Assembly: GCF_021347895.1 (NCBI RefSeq)
Contig: NC_067120.1
Location: forward strand, 16,353,361 to 16,417,360
Source: Acanthochromis polyacanthus
Lineage: Eukaryota; Chordata; Actinopteri; Pomacentridae
Direction of reading: 5' to 3'
DNA length: 64,000 nt
The position numbers were made by a program, and so were the translations under genes. The notes beneath the pieces are model-generated. The model did not search any database. It worked only from the letters and a program-made list of their open reading frames with translations, and had not been told where the DNA came from. The stretch's first letter is position 1, and the number at the start of each line of letters is the position of its first letter. Shown piece after piece: positions 33,414 to 48,338 of the stretch.

Positions 33414-34915
33414 TTCAATAGATGTTGTTCTTGTACTTTTTTCATCCACAAAAACTTGAACACTTGAATACTTGAACAGTGTTTCCTTCTAAAAAACACA
33501 AAATTTGACTTAATTTCCGTTCAAGTTCACAATGATTTCTGAATGTTACCGTGGTGACATACTGGCACAGCATTTTGCAGTTATCTTGGATGATGTGTGT
33601 TGTAAAAAAATGTCTGGTTGTTTGTACATTCAGTAAATCTTAGGCCTGCTATAAAAACAGTGAGGGAGAGCCCGCATGTACAAGTTAGCCATGCTGTTTA
33701 TTAAGTAAACCAGTCATGCGGTGCATTTGTATCAAACTGTAGCACCAAGCTCAAACTAACCAGTCTAAATATAATACAAATGAAACTTAATTTTCATATT
33801 TCCACAATAGAAATAGTGGCATCTTCTGTGGAGCATTGTCACTACAGCATGCTGTGTGAAACTGTTATGCAGCTTTTAGTGTGAACTGCTTGCAAAGCGT
33901 CACTCCTGGGAGCTCTATTTGTGAAAAACACTTCTCCTTCCTCATGTGAACCAGTTGGTTCTTGTGTTACTCTTTTGGTCAAGCCAAAATGAGAGGGGAA
34001 CAAATAAAACTGCAACAAGAGGAGGACATCTAACACCCTCTCTTTCCTTGGGTCACCTTGTGGCGATGAGAGGATCTAGTTTCCCCTGTGTGGTTTGCAC
34101 ACCTCTGGATATCGTGACCACTGATGCCTGTTTCTGACACCCACATGACAACAGACAGCTGAGGTGCTGGATGCTGTTTGTCTGTGTGTGAGGTCCTAAT
34201 GACACTTTAACAGTTGTCTCCACATGTTTCTCCACTCAGGGTGGCCGTGAGTCTATTTACTTCTGTCACTTTCTATTAATTTCCTGTTATCACCTTCGTT
34301 TAGAATACACAATGGTTTCTTAAGTGACTGTCTCCATGCTCTGTGCCATAAGTGGCGATTAGCTGCAGCATAATCTGTCCTTTTGTTGTGCTACATGCAG
34401 CATTTTAACATCAGTGCGTCATTAGCACATTCATTTAGCAGTCATCAGGCGACAAACCCTGTGCTTAATGCCTGAATCAGATTACAACATAAAGCCTTTA
34501 TTCCTTAGAAGATAATAAGAGGAAAATCAAGGGGAAATATACTTAAAATATAGTCAAAGAAACACTGTAATAGTTAAAGTGTAAAATGGGTTACAAATTA
34601 GTTTATGGAAACACCAGATGAAGACCTGCAGCAGGATTTATGTGAAATGTCTTAAATTCCACAAACTGAAAATTCTGCTTAGCAGTTTTAAAACTATCCT
34701 AATCTAACAGACCTTTTCATTTTATATTTCGACTTTTAAGAATGTTTTGTAGGTAATTCTTTCCATTTTTGGACTGTCTTTGGGGACATTTTACAAGTAT
34801 GTGGTCACATCTCATTACACCCATTCAATGTAATTGACGCTAAATCAAGATATTACAGTTTGAATGTGCTTTATTTTATGAGTGTGGCTGTTCATGAGGA
34901 TTTCATTCATAAGCC
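33414..34915. other. Intergenic, no gene seen
   Basis: No recognised exon or element. Confidence 0.35.
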
Positions 34916-34922
34916 ATGATAC

Positions 34923-35555
34923 AGTCCAGTTCATAAATATTTGAACAGAATGACACAGTTTTCAGCATTTTGGCTCTGTACACCACCATGATGGATTTGA
35001 AATGAAACAATTAAGATGTACTTTAAGTGTAGACTTCCAGCTTTCATTTGAGGAGATGTACATCTAAATCAGGTGAACAGTGTAGGAATTAAAACACATT
35101 TTATATGTGCTCTTTATGTTTAGAAGGGACCAAAATTAATTGGACAGTTGGTGGCTCAGCTGTTCCATGGCTAGGTGTGTGTTATTCCTTCATTATTTCA
35201 TTTACAAGGAGCAGATAAAAGGTTTAGCAATTATTTCAAGTGTGGTATTTGCATTCGGAATCTGATGTGGTCAACTCTCAATATGAAATCCAAAGAGCAT
35301 CACCATCAGTGAAACAAGCCACTGTCAGATTGAAAAATCAAAACAAACCCCAACAGAGAGAAAGCAAAATTTTAGGTGTGGCCAAATCAACTGTTAGTTG
35401 TGCATTCTTAAAAAGAAAGAACGCACTGCTGAGCATATCAACACAAAATGACCTGGAAGACCACGGAAAACAAATGCGGTGGATAAGAGAAGAATCCTTT
35501 CCCTGGCCATGAAAAACCTCTTCACAACAGTTGGCCAGACTCTCCAGGATTCGAG
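34923..35555 (+). mobile_element. Tc1-like transposon, 5' part only (plus strand)
   Basis: A terminal-repeat-like start (CAGTCCAGTTCATAAATATT) is followed by remnants of the transposase N-terminal helix-turn-helix domain: GVAKSTV, and in another frame the GRPRK AT-hook-type motif (PGRPRKTNAVDKRRILSL). The catalytic part is missing; the copy stops where the next element begins. Confidence 0.65.
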
Positions 35556-36893
35556 TGAATAAGATTTAACATTTAGCTGCAAATCCTTTGATTGCAAAAA
35601 CTGCATCAAGCCTGTGATCTGTTGACATCATCAAACTTTTGCATTCTTATTTTGTGAGGCTTTTCCAGGCTTTCACCGCTGCCTCTTTCAGTTGCTGTTT
35701 ATTTTGGGAAGTCCCTTCAGTCTCCTCTTTTGCTGGTAAAATGCAGCTTATAGGGTTGAAGTCTGGAGATTGATTTGACCAGTATAAAACCCTCCACTTC
35801 TTGCCCCTGATGAACGCTTTTGTTGTTTCGGCAATGTGTTTTGGGTCATTATCTTGCTGAATGAATGATCTCCCAATCAGTTTTGTAGTATCTTTCTCTA
35901 AATTGGCAAAAAACATGTTTATGTCAACTTCTGAGTCCATTTTGCTATTGGACTCGGAAGATGGTGTGTTCCATCATCAATGAAGATTAATGAGCCTGTC
36001 CCAGAAGAAGCCATGCGAGCCCAAGCCACGTTACCTCCGCTGAGTTTCACAGATGAGCTTGTATGTTTGGGCTCATGAGCTGATCCTTTCTTTCTCCAAA
36101 TTTTAGCCTTTCCATCACTTTAGTCAAGGTTCATCTTCGTCTCATCAGTCCATGAAACTTTGTCCCAGAACTGTTGAGGCTCATCTCTGTACTTTTTGGC
36201 AAATTCCAGCCTGGTCTTCCTGTTGTTCTTGCTAATGAGTGGTTGTAGCCTCTGTACTTTTGTTCATGAAGTCTTCTGTGAACGGTAGATTGGGATACCT
36301 TCACTCCTGCCCTCTGGAGGTTGTTGGTGATGTCACTAATTGTTATTTTAGGGTTTTTCTTTACAGCTCTCGTAATGTTTCAACTAATGCTGTTTTCCTT
36401 GGTCTACCTGTTCGACGTCTGTTACTTAGTCCACCAGTGGTTTCTTTCTTCTTCAGGACATTCCAAATGGTTGTACTGGCCATGGCCAATGTTTGTGCAA
36501 TGCCTCTGACTGATTTTCCATCTTCTCTCAGCTTCACAATTGTTTTTCACCCATACACAGCTTCCTGGTTTTCATGTTGGTTACACCTCTAACTAGCATG
36601 CAGTCTGCACAGGGCAAAACCCAAATCTGAAACTGAATGTAGACACTGAGCGCTATTTATTATTTGATCAATAAAACACGTGTTCCAACACTTTTGCTCA
36701 CATGAAAAATGGGTGGATTCAAACAAAAAGGGCTATCTTCTAATTGTGTATCAGATCCAGATGTATATACCTAGAAATAAAAGCTGAAATGTTGATCTCT
36801 TGTCTCATATTCATCATTTGATGTCAAGCCCAAATGTTTTCAGTCTACGGCAAAAATAAAGGACCTGGCCTCATAGTTCCAATACTTTTGGAA
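35535..36893 (-). mobile_element. Tc1-like transposon, degraded (minus strand)
   Basis: Read from 36893 downward: an outer terminal repeat (ATGCCATTCCAAAAGTATTG), then LREDGKSVRGIAQTLAMAST and RRTGRPRKTA (DNA-binding region). Next come QFWDKVSWTDETK-like (first Asp) and, intact at 35647-35940, SFIQQDNDPKHIAETT (second Asp). The Glu block is changed to SPDFNPISCI. Several frameshifts separate the parts. The catalytic Glu is lost, so it is dead. Confidence 0.8.
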
Positions 36894-36899
36894 TGGCAT

Positions 36900-37905
36900 G
36901 TATCTAGAATCAACCACTTCTGTTAGTTCTTGTCAGTTTCTCTCATGTCTCTCCCAGACATCCTCACAAGCTGCTGCAGAGTTAAATGGCTCTGCTGACG
37001 CCTCCTGTGAACTGTCAACTCCTGTGAACCGTGAAGTTTTTTTCACTCTCTGGTGCAAAGACCAACTTCAACCCCATCCAGCAGCCGCGGGAAGTGACGT
37101 CTAAAGTGGCGGCATCACAGAGCAGCGTGTCTCTTTGACTTCACACCACATATTGTGATCTCCTTGAAGACCGTCAACAGGATCCTGCTGTGTCCTATTA
37201 TTAGGTGATGGGCTTGACACCGGTCTACAAATAGTCACAGTCTGACTTCTCTGACTACAGGTATCGCTCAGCAGATTTCTCATCGCCAGCAGCACAGCAG
37301 GATAGAGGGAGGTGAGAAGAGAGATCAGTCGTCTATTCGCTAAGTAGCTGGTGATTGATTGAGCCATACATTAAAATTTTTAAATCATAGTTCATCTCAA
37401 CTAATCTCTACACTACAACTGACAAGAGTGGAGGATTAAAAGGAGGATTTTTTTGTCTTAAAACTTCAGTTTTGTTTGAGGCCCAACTACAATTCCAGCG
37501 GCAGCTTCCAAAACACAAAATTAGGAGAAAGTAACAGCATTTATCAAATAATTTTCAATGGAATCCTCTTATTTTCCTACAAAGTAAAAATAATGCCTTA
37601 AGATGCCCCACAAAATTTCACTCCAATTTCGTACGTAAGGTATAAAAGCAGCTGTATGTAACCTGTGCGAAATATTTTGCAAAGGGACTTTTACAAAGTA
37701 TAAAAAACGCAACCAAAAGGTAACATCACGATTATCTCCTGTTGTGTTTAAATGGACAAATTTAAATTGAAATGTTTATTGTTTTAAAATTTTCATTTCA
37801 CATTTTGTGTGGTCAGTTAGGTCGGCATGAAGCAGGCAGGAAAGATCTCATGTAAGACATAACATTATAAGATAGTGTATTTGGACTTTGGCTAAATTTT
37901 AAGGA
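36900..37905. other. Intergenic, no gene seen
   Basis: No recognised exon or repeat. Confidence 0.35.
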
Positions 37906-37907
37906 TA

Positions 37908-39540
<1,633 letters not shown>

Positions 39541-39542
39541 TA

Positions 39543-42150
39543 TTTCTGTCACTTTTGAATCTATTTTGTTCCGTCTCTTGTGAATTTTGCTCAGCAAGTC
39601 AGTCAACAGGTTTGCATGGTGCAATATATAAGGACAAGAAAGCCGACTTAGAGAAAGGATGATTGACATAAGCATACAGCTGTTACAGAAGTGGATCACT
39701 GCAGTGACTTCAAAGCAAGAAAAGCTTTTGATCATCGGCTCTGGACCAAACAAAGAGTCATATTGCTGCCCCTTCCTACCAAATGACGACCATTTTACTT
39801 TTTGTTTTGAGGTCTGGGAGGCTCTCTACTCCTTTAATAAAGGTATTTCATGTTCATTTGGTTTAAGTCTTCGTCCTAGGCAAAAAAAACAAAAAACCTT
39901 CATCTACAGTAGAGAGGATTAGAAACCGACCCTAAACAAGATCATAGAGGTGACCCCCAACTCACAGAGGATGCTCTGCTGTGACCAGCTGCCGCCCTGT
40001 TTTCTGTTTGTAGCCAGAAGAGTCGGCTGATGTGTGACGATAGTAACAGGTGACAGGTGATGGAGGGAGGGACGGAGGCGGCAGCTCACCTTTCTCTGTG
40101 GCCAGTCAGTGGTGTTGGTTTAAGGGCTCCCAGTCCAGCGCCTGGGGCCCCCGTGATGGATGGCTACAGCTGAGGTGGTGCTGGCTGTGAGGAAACTGAT
40201 CTAATGGCGACCTGACCCTGAGGACGCTCTGACCCCTAACAGCCTTTTATAATTTCTGCCTTTATTATGTTCGCTCACTGAGAAGCAGGACAAGAGCAAT
40301 GTATCACTTTGCAAACAGTTTGCAGGCTTTTTACGAGATGTGTGATATCAACAAGTGAGCGTTTTAGTAGAGGCTTCTTCCCTTAACATAAACACAGCGT
40401 GTATAGTGTGTTAAAGTGGCAATGAAATTTTATTTCCTTGATTGCCATTTATAGACATTTAAATGTGAATTATATGTACTTAATTAGCTAATCTAGTGTG
40501 ATTTATGCCAATGCTTCAGCCTCTCAATAACCGTTTTCATTGCTTTAAAATAAACAAAAATGGATTAAATAATTGAGTAAAATAAAATGCCAAGTCAGTC
40601 TGATTATCAAGCAGGAGTGTCTGTGTCAATATACCTTACCTGGAAAAGCTGAACTAATCGTGGTTGTTTTTAGTGGGAGGTGTTTTTTTTTTTTACATCC
40701 CAAAGAGTCTTGCTTTTAAAGACCTCTTCTGGTTAAAAAGACAAGTTTTTTATTTGTTAACATGTTCATATATATGTGCTGAAAGAAACACCATCAGCTG
40801 AATCAGCAGTGTTTGCCATACCTGAGTATTTCCAACTTGAAAATGCAAAACACTGATGACACCTCTAATATACAGATTCAAACTTGCAGGATTTCATGTG
40901 TCACAAACTAAAGGAAGCAATCCTCTTCAGATCATGCGTGGTGGAATTGCTTTAATATTACAACTTGCTGCTGTGCAGAGTAGAGTAATTTTACAGTTTT
41001 AAAGGAGAGTTGTAGGTGAACTGGTGTGCTCAAGCTTCCCTAAATGAAATCATGAATACATGTTGTTATCTTTTAATTATAAAACTGCAGGAAAATATCT
41101 TTGAAAAGAAAACATAGCATTCTGCTTTTAACTTTTAAAGTATCAGTCTTGCTTACTAATCAGATTATTTTAGATATTGAATTTCTAAGTATGAATACGT
41201 AACTTCTATTTAGGAACCTTGATAATGTAGTTAAGATATGAGTATGTTTTATGCCTATGATGATATGAGAACTTGCAAGGTGATATAATGATATTAGGTT
41301 TATTTTTTTAAATTTCTAGTCATCAAATGGAACAAGGCTGATACTAAAGCTAAATTACACTCCATTGCAGATGGACACCACAGCTTTTATATAGTTTTTC
41401 TTTTTTGCTAATAAACTGGAGGACTCTATTCCATACAACTCCAGTGGGACAGCTCGAGCAGTGTCTTCTCTTCGGTGGCAGTACTGCTTGACAATAGTGT
41501 GCATCCACGGACTATGTAGACATCGCTCTACTGTGCTTGTATGGAAGGTGTACTCCCAGTGTTAGCTAAATGAGGTAGAAAGTAATATAATACCAACAAC
41601 ATGTCTGTGGCGTTTGCAGCTGTTCATATGTGCGTCCACAAGGGAGTGCAATCAAGGCTGTAGAGTTAATGACATTTTAAAAAAAAAATTATTACTCTGT
41701 AATTCTGATTTACCTAATTTTATTAAATGAAATTAGAATGTAATTTTATTAGAAATGTCATTACGGTACATGTAACTACAGAATAATTTCATTTAGTGTC
41801 AGCTGGATAGATGATCGCATCAACAGCTTTGATCCTCGGTCTGCTACCAGTGGCATGTTTCCTTGTTCCTGCCTGTTTCATAAACCTACTTCCCATCCAT
41901 CATCCATCTGGGGCCCCCACCTCCCTCCGTCCCTCACACACAATCACACTCACACTCACACTGCTTGTTCATCCAATCAATCCCTGCACCCCCTTCTCTT
42001 TCCCACTCAAACACATGCACCAGGAAACACACACACAATCTTCAGTTTGCTTTTATGTTAGTGTATTTAATCAGTGCCGATAAAATCAGACTTAACACTG
42101 CTGCAAAAACCTACATATTCATCATATATTAGTATATAAATGCATGCATG
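39543..42150. other. Intergenic, no gene seen; GC-rich patch at ~40.0-40.25 kb
   Basis: No exon recognised. The patch near 40.0-40.25 kb is GC-richer and non-repetitive and could be a conserved non-coding element, but nothing in it is diagnostic. Confidence 0.3.
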
Positions 42151-42706
42151 GAGTCATGAACAAAAGTTTCCATACAGTTGTAAAGACCATATGTGTCATG
42201 GCAGTCTTGAGTTGTCAGCAAATCCGATAACTGAATTTTCAATAATGGATTCATGACACCCATGTGTCTTAGTGCCAAAAATCTGTCATGCATTTGTTTC
42301 TTCTAGGTTTGTTAGAGGTCTTCTGGAAGTATTGCTAAATGAATTGGCTTAAATATTTTTTGTATTTGGTTAAATGGGATTTGGCTGTTTTCATCTCAGC
42401 TAGTCTTTTGGCAGCCATCTACAAGCTTCTGTGTCAATCTTTGGCCACTGCTCTTGACAGAATTGGTTCTTAAGTTAGGACTTTGGCAGAGACAAGTCGA
42501 AACTCTAAATTGTAGCCTGATTTAGCCATTCATTTACCATTTTTGATGGGGTGTATTTGGGGTCATGTGGCCTTGCTGGAACACACAACTGCATCTTAGA
42601 AGACCTAACTTTCTGGCTGACAATTTTAGTTCTTCATAATTCAGTTCACTAGCGTTTACTGACCTGGTTCTTCTGTACTCAGCCACGCGCTTTTAAGATT
42701 ACTTCA

Positions 42707-42708
<2 letters not shown>

Positions 42709-42784
<76 letters not shown>
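42709..42784. repeat. (TG)n microsatellite
   Basis: About 38 uninterrupted TG units, with imperfect TG-rich sequence to ~42.81 kb. Confidence 0.97.
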
Positions 42785-42785
<1 letters not shown>

Positions 42786-42829
42786 TGTGTATTCGGTGTG
42801 TGTGTGTGTGTATGTGTTGGGGTTGGAGA

Positions 42830-42935
42830 TGGAGCAGGGGGAGGGGGCTGTTTTTAACATGTATAGCACTTTGTGCTGCATTTTAATTGTATGAAAAAGT
42901 GCTCTATAAATAAGTTTGATTTGATTTGATTTGAA
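42830..42935. repeat. Short retroelement-type 3' tail nested in the Tc1 remnant
   Basis: GTGCTCTATAAATAAGTTTG followed by tandem TTTGA/ATTTG units. This is the common vertebrate small-retroelement tail pattern and explains the break in the transposase frame. Confidence 0.5.
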
Positions 42936-43660
42936 AACACCAGTTCCACTGGGACCAAAACAGCCCCAGAACAAAACACTACCACCACCATGCTTGATGG
43001 TTGGTTTGGTGTTTGGCCTCACCTTTTCTCCTCTAGACATAATACTGATCATCAAATGTAGTTTCATCTGACCACAGAAATTTCCTCAAAAAGGTCTTTT
43101 CTTTGTCCATGTGATCAGCAACTAACTGTGTTCCAGCAGCTTCTAATTTATTGCAGAGCTGCTTTTTGATGATTCTTGGTTGACTCTCGACCATCCTGAC
43201 CAATTGTCTCTCAGCAGCAGATGATAGTTTGTGTTTTCTCTCTGATCATTCATCAGCAATCGCACAACTGTACCAAGCACTTTATACTTTTAAACAACTG
43301 TTTGCACAGAGGATTTTGGAATCTGTAGCTGTTTTAAATGGCTCCAAGTGACTTCCTTGACTTGTTCATTAGCTGATTTGCCTTTTCAAATCTTTGCAGA
43401 GTGCCTCAGACTTTCTCACTGTAGTGTAGGAGTCAGCACCTGCAGTCAGTCGTAATTATGCATGAAAAGTGTAATGAATACAACTTTCTACATCACTGAA
43501 AATAGAATTTGAAGTTGGTGTGTGACCCAGCAGATTTTTGTCATATTTCCAAAGAACTATAATAAATCTACAATGCATGGTTGTTGCTTTCTTTCTGAAA
43601 GACTGCTATGATTCACATGGTCTTAACAAGTGCATGGAAACTTTTGATCGGGGCTGCACT

Positions 43661-44378
43661 TGAACAGATAGTTGTCACAATAACATCACATCATGCACGA
43701 TTTAAAACAGGCCTCTACTAAACCTCTTTTCAGTGCTATTAAACTTAAGTGGCACTCAATAATAGCTGATTTTTTTCATCTACAATACAAGCAATAAACG
43801 CTTAAGCATGGGTATACATTGTGAAAAATTATATAAACACTGACAGAACCTATTCTGAGGCAAATAAAAGCTACAATAAATCAGGAGGTCGACAGGAATC
43901 CCATCTCTGCACGCTGATATATTAGTCTTGATACTTGAGATCTGTTTATCCAGCTGTGCTAATGGACTCATTAAGTGGAATTCAAGTAGATATGAGCATA
44001 GTCAAAGTCAGCCTGAGGAACGTGTAGCTCCTTTTACAGACATAATCTACTTTCTCCATCCAGCACGTAGGTTTTTCATGTCCTAAAATAGCAAATCCAA
44101 GTAGAGCAAGATAATGCAAGCTGGGTCCAACTCGTTCTTAGAATGCCCAATTGTAGAATGGTTTATTAATTATCTTTAAATGTTATTATCATTAACAACT
44201 GAGTACCATTACTCAGTGTTTTTAGTCATAATCTTGCAGTGTTGATGGTACCTACTTGTGTAGTCGTTGTGAGTTTTTTTGCTTGAGAAGACAGCTAATA
44301 CACATTCATCTACAGCAGTGACAATGTCTGCCGAATACTAAAAAATGTTCTCGCTGATGACTGGCAGCAAAAACAAAT
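43661..44378. other. Intergenic, no gene seen
   Basis: No recognised exon or repeat. Confidence 0.35.
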
Positions 44379-44503
44379 TAGGCAGGGATATTCGTCTAAG
44401 GTTTTGATTTCTTAGTCAACCAAAGATGTCTTAACTGAGTCTTATGTAATTTTTCCCGTAGAATCCAATTCTGCCTCATACATTTTTGTATCATGCATAT
44501 TTA
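44379..44503 (+). repeat. 125-bp direct repeat, left copy
   Basis: TAGGCAGGGATATTCGTCTA to ...CATGCATATTTA; repeated at 45033-45157 with about five substitutions. Confidence 0.93.
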
Positions 44504-44504
44504 G

Positions 44505-44760
44505 CCAGACGCTCAAACTGAGGAGTCTAGAAAAGCGCTCAGCACCGCAAGACAGAGTCGGTATGAGCCCGCTGATAAACACTGACTTACCACAGCTTTT
44601 CAGAAGGATGAAGAGGTCCGTAAAATCCCTTTTCGTCAGTTCAGACTGCCGCCGGGTCGTGTCGTTTGTTCCAACGTGGATAATCACACGGCGTATGGAG
44701 GCTGGGGTAGACTGTAGCAGCTCAGGGAGTTTAGTTCCCCTTTTTTGTAAGTGTGCAGTT
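44505..44760 (-). pseudogene. SGNH/GDSL-type esterase fragment (retroelement ORF1-like)
   Basis: The minus strand reads LLQSTPASIRRVIIHVGTND and then TRRQSELTKRDFTDLFILLK, SGLIPTL and FSRLLSLSVWL. GTND is block III of SGNH hydrolases. This multi-copy fish sequence is associated with LINE-encoded esterase domains. No nucleophile Ser block or C-terminal D-x-x-H block is present, so it is a fragment. It is cut off at the 125-bp repeat. Confidence 0.65.
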
Positions 44761-45032
44761 TAGAAGGGGTTACTTCTCCCCATACACAGAGTTTTTACTT
44801 ATAATCACTTCTTTTAATCATTACATGTTAGCATGATCATATTACTCATTTTAAATCATTCTATTCTATAGCAATCATCATTTTAGAATATATATCAGCC
44901 TATGAAAATCATTCTTTCATCAAGCATAAGCATAATCATGTGGTTAACTTATATAGTTTCTCATTTTAGCTTTTCACTGGTCTGCTTAAAGCTTTTATTC
45001 AGGTAGTGGTTGCTCCTGGGATCTCAAAGAAC

Positions 45033-45157
45033 TAGGCAGGGATATTCGTCTAAGGTTTTGATTTCTTAGTCAGCCAAAGATGTCTTAACTGATTCTTATG
45101 TAATTTTTCCCGTAGAATTCAATTCTGCCTCATACATTTTTGTGTCATGCATATTTA
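45033..45157 (+). repeat. 125-bp direct repeat, right copy
   Basis: Second copy of the 44379-44503 sequence. The 529 bp between the copies contains the SGNH fragment. Confidence 0.93.
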
Positions 45158-47660
45158 ATGAGTTAATTAGCATTTTGCATAAATTAGTGGAAAAAAAACA
45201 TTTCTTAAAAATGCAGCTGTATTTCACATAATAAATGGCAAATTTTCATATTTCTGTATTTATTTGAACTTAAAACATCAATTTTTATGTCAATATGTGA
45301 TGCAAAATTGATAGAAGGAGATCATTTGCATAAATTATGTTAACCGATTCTTCAAATATGCCACTCAAAGGAATTCATTACAATGTCTTTGAATTTGTAT
45401 CCATATGTTTATTTTTTTTAAATAAAATTGTTATAAACATAAACAGATGCTAATCAAAATATATTTATCATACATTCAGCAAAATGTAGTATTTATGGCA
45501 CCTAATTTGCATATTGTCAATGACATAAACTCCTGTGTGTCCAGAAAAAAGACCAAAGTCAGTAGGTTGCTTACACAGTCTGCTACCTGAGAGCCCAGTC
45601 TGAATCTTTGATCAACTGCCTTCCACTTTACATGCTCATGAAGAGATAAATTAGAAATTTAGCATAAATTATGCAAATATTGCATTATGTAACAACATAC
45701 ATGGTTAATACGAATGCAAAGTTAAATGTTTATGTGAATGTAACAGTGATTTTTTTTTAGTTTAGATGCACATACATCTGCAAACAGGAGTTTACAATAT
45801 GTGCCAGTATATTATGCACTCAGGCTGGTCTTTTTTAAAAGTTAAAATTAGTTTAATAATCAAAATTTGTTATACTACATTATGAAAAGAGTGTTGCAAG
45901 CAGATAGTCGTGTGTATGTTCTGATTTATTGATAAAACTTAGATCTACATTGCTGGTCTTTAACAGAAAGTAGTGAAACATTACTGGTTTGATTTCACTG
46001 TTTGAATTTTCAAGTACAGAGAATAGAGCACATGTTTAAACTGGGAGCTTAACAATGTTGAGCCAACATTAGGTCTAGTTTGTTATGACAAATCTCTTTA
46101 AATGCACTGTCTGAGTGTAGCTAATGATTAGAGACTAACTTGTAAGAAGAGAGAACTTCTCTTGAAGTTGAACAGTCGGATGCACAAATGAGCTGCATCT
46201 GACCGATTTTTTTTCAAAGTGGGTAATCAAATAAGCCACACTACATTTTACACAGACACGCAATGGCAGCATGCTTTCTGCTTCACTTTTCCTAGATGTT
46301 TTGCAGTAATTTGCTTCCATATAAATGCACATATCTACTGTTCATTATCTAATTTCCAGCACATCTGATAAGCCATTGTAAGCATCGTAGTGTGCAAGCC
46401 AGTGGCCAGAGGTCAAAGAGGTCATTGTGCATTTCCACATATGCTTTGTCTGGGATAGTTCTGGTCTGGAATAGTAGTGGTGGGGGGGCAGTGTTCAGAC
46501 GGTGTCAGCTGGTCCATACAGTGAGACTCCACTACACCACCTCCACTCCGTCTTCAGCCAACCACCACAGTGAGGAAGTCCCTGGTCTTCTTGGTTCGAT
46601 CATCAGGACAGCTGGTGCCTGGGCAGCTGCACGGCTGCGGGGTGGCTGGGAAAGAGCCCGTCCTCCACAAGCCCAGGAGGGGCTAATGCATCTGCTCAGC
46701 TGTTACTCACCCACCCCCACCCCTCTTCCTTCATATCCTCCTCAGGTCCCCCCTGTTCCATCAGCTGAAAGCAGCAGGAGAGACAGCTGGCTGGTGCTGC
46801 CAGAAAGAGGAGGGTGAGGGTCTGTTTATTTTTGTGTATTGCACAGAGTGGGGGTCGAGGACGCAACAATGACATCACTACCGTGGTGATGCATTTAAGT
46901 CAATTCACATATAAACGCACTGTTTGGATCCTGTTTGCTGGCTGCGGCCCGGCAACAAGATTCTATATTGTTCTTGCTGCTCACAAACCCCATGAAAACC
47001 AAAAATAAATCATTTATTTGACCCCATTGAAGACATTGTACAGACCACATGTAGTTGAAAAGCAAATTGCACTGGTTTGCATATTCATGTCCTTGGTCTT
47101 GTTTCATGGCCACAGGATTGTCTTTTAATTGGCTTTCTGTAACTGTCTGTGTCTGTACTGAGGTATGAACATTATCGTCATGCTAAACAATATCTTCAGA
47201 ATAGCCAAGACCTGATACATCTGTTTCTTCTGTTTCATAGAAAACAAGAAAAGCACTCAGAGTGTGCAGTACACCGCCAAGGCTGCTCAGTCGTATCATT
47301 TCCGACGGCTGAAATCTTGAAAAAATTTGTGGCAGAAATCACGGCACCATAAAATGTGGCAATTTAATATAGATGTACACGCAAACAAAATGACCTTGCG
47401 CTGAATATAGGCATGTATTATACGTTATGCACGGATACCGAATCACGTGACGTAAATGTGTAGTGTAATTGATGGGACTCTGAAACACCCCCACAATTTA
47501 ATCAGTTCTTGTATCATTTGCGATAAACCCCGATAAATTTGCAACTGTTGATTCGTAGTAGGATCACAATTAGGAGATCATCAGCAGGCAGCTGACATAG
47601 TGTTCATTTGTTGTCATAGTTACAGTGAAGCTGTGCTGCTATCTCGCAGTGATACAGAAA
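45158..47660. other. Intergenic; GC-rich segment at 46.4-46.85 kb of unknown nature
   Basis: AT-rich to 46.3 kb. The 46392-46817 plus-strand frame (141 codons) lies in a GC-rich patch but shows no recognised domain or splice context; I do not call it a gene. Confidence 0.3.
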
Positions 47661-47664
47661 TGTT

Positions 47665-47870
47665 TAACAAATCCATGGATCCAGACTATAAGCCACATCA
47701 CTGCCAAAATCTAATGAGGTGGTCCTTGAGTCATTTCTGACCTTCACTGAAAATTTAATCCAGATCCGTTTGTCCGTTTTTGAGTAATGTTGCACACGAA
47801 CAGACAGACAGACAGACAGACAGACACCGATTGTCACATAACTCAGCCGTTCCTTGGCAGAGTAACAATA
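47665..47870. repeat. LINE-type 3'-end repeat with (GACA)n
   Basis: Contains GATCCAGACTATAAGCCACA, AATCCAGATCCGTTTGTCCG and a GACA run at 47800-47826, then GCCGTTCCTTGGCAGAGTAA. This is the pattern of a widespread teleost retroelement tail. Clade uncertain. Confidence 0.55.
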
Positions 47871-48338
47871 AATGGCAATGTTGCACTGAATGGTATATTC
47901 CTTCATTACCATAAGTATTGGAAATGTGTGCAAATTCAGAGCTTTGTAATTTGTAACAAATGAACTCTTTAATTCCTGTTTGAGTTTTGTATGCAAAGAG
48001 CTGCAGCATCCAGCTATATTTAACATTATTTAAGTGTAGAATTAAAAACATTACGTTTAAAACCTGTTTCTACTAGCTGAATTAGACTGAGTACCCCAGA
48101 CAAGCTGGAGAACTAGCAAAAATATTAAGAGACTCAATACCAGATTGTAGGATTTGACTTTTTTCAAAGGATGTATTGCAAATCAGAAGAATGTTGTGAA
48201 ATTGTTAGCCTTTTCCTTTAATTGTGTTTAAGTGAAGACACAATAGTCATGTTGCCATGATGTACTTTTATGCATATTTTGGAGTATCATATTAGAAAAA
48301 GTTAATGGAAACAGCAAAATTGTGAAAAAAAATCCTGA

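Larger units (their letters stand above)
42158..43660 (-). mobile_element. Degraded Tc1-like transposon with a nested insertion
   Basis: The ends are inverted repeats (CAAAAGTTTCCATACAGTTG on the left; mirrored CAAAAGTTTCCATGCACTTG on the right, minus strand). The minus strand retains PTIKHGGGSVLFWGCFGPSG from the DDE domain. The transposase is interrupted at about 42.71-42.93 kb by a TG microsatellite plus a fragment ending in a (TTTGA)n tail. Dead element. Confidence 0.8.

Noticed and set aside
42699..42894. Cys-Val and Thr-His repeat frames on both strands
   Set aside because: Produced by the (TG)n microsatellite.
46392..46817. 141-codon plus-strand frame
   Set aside because: Lies in a GC-rich patch where long chance frames are expected; no homology, no neighbouring exons.
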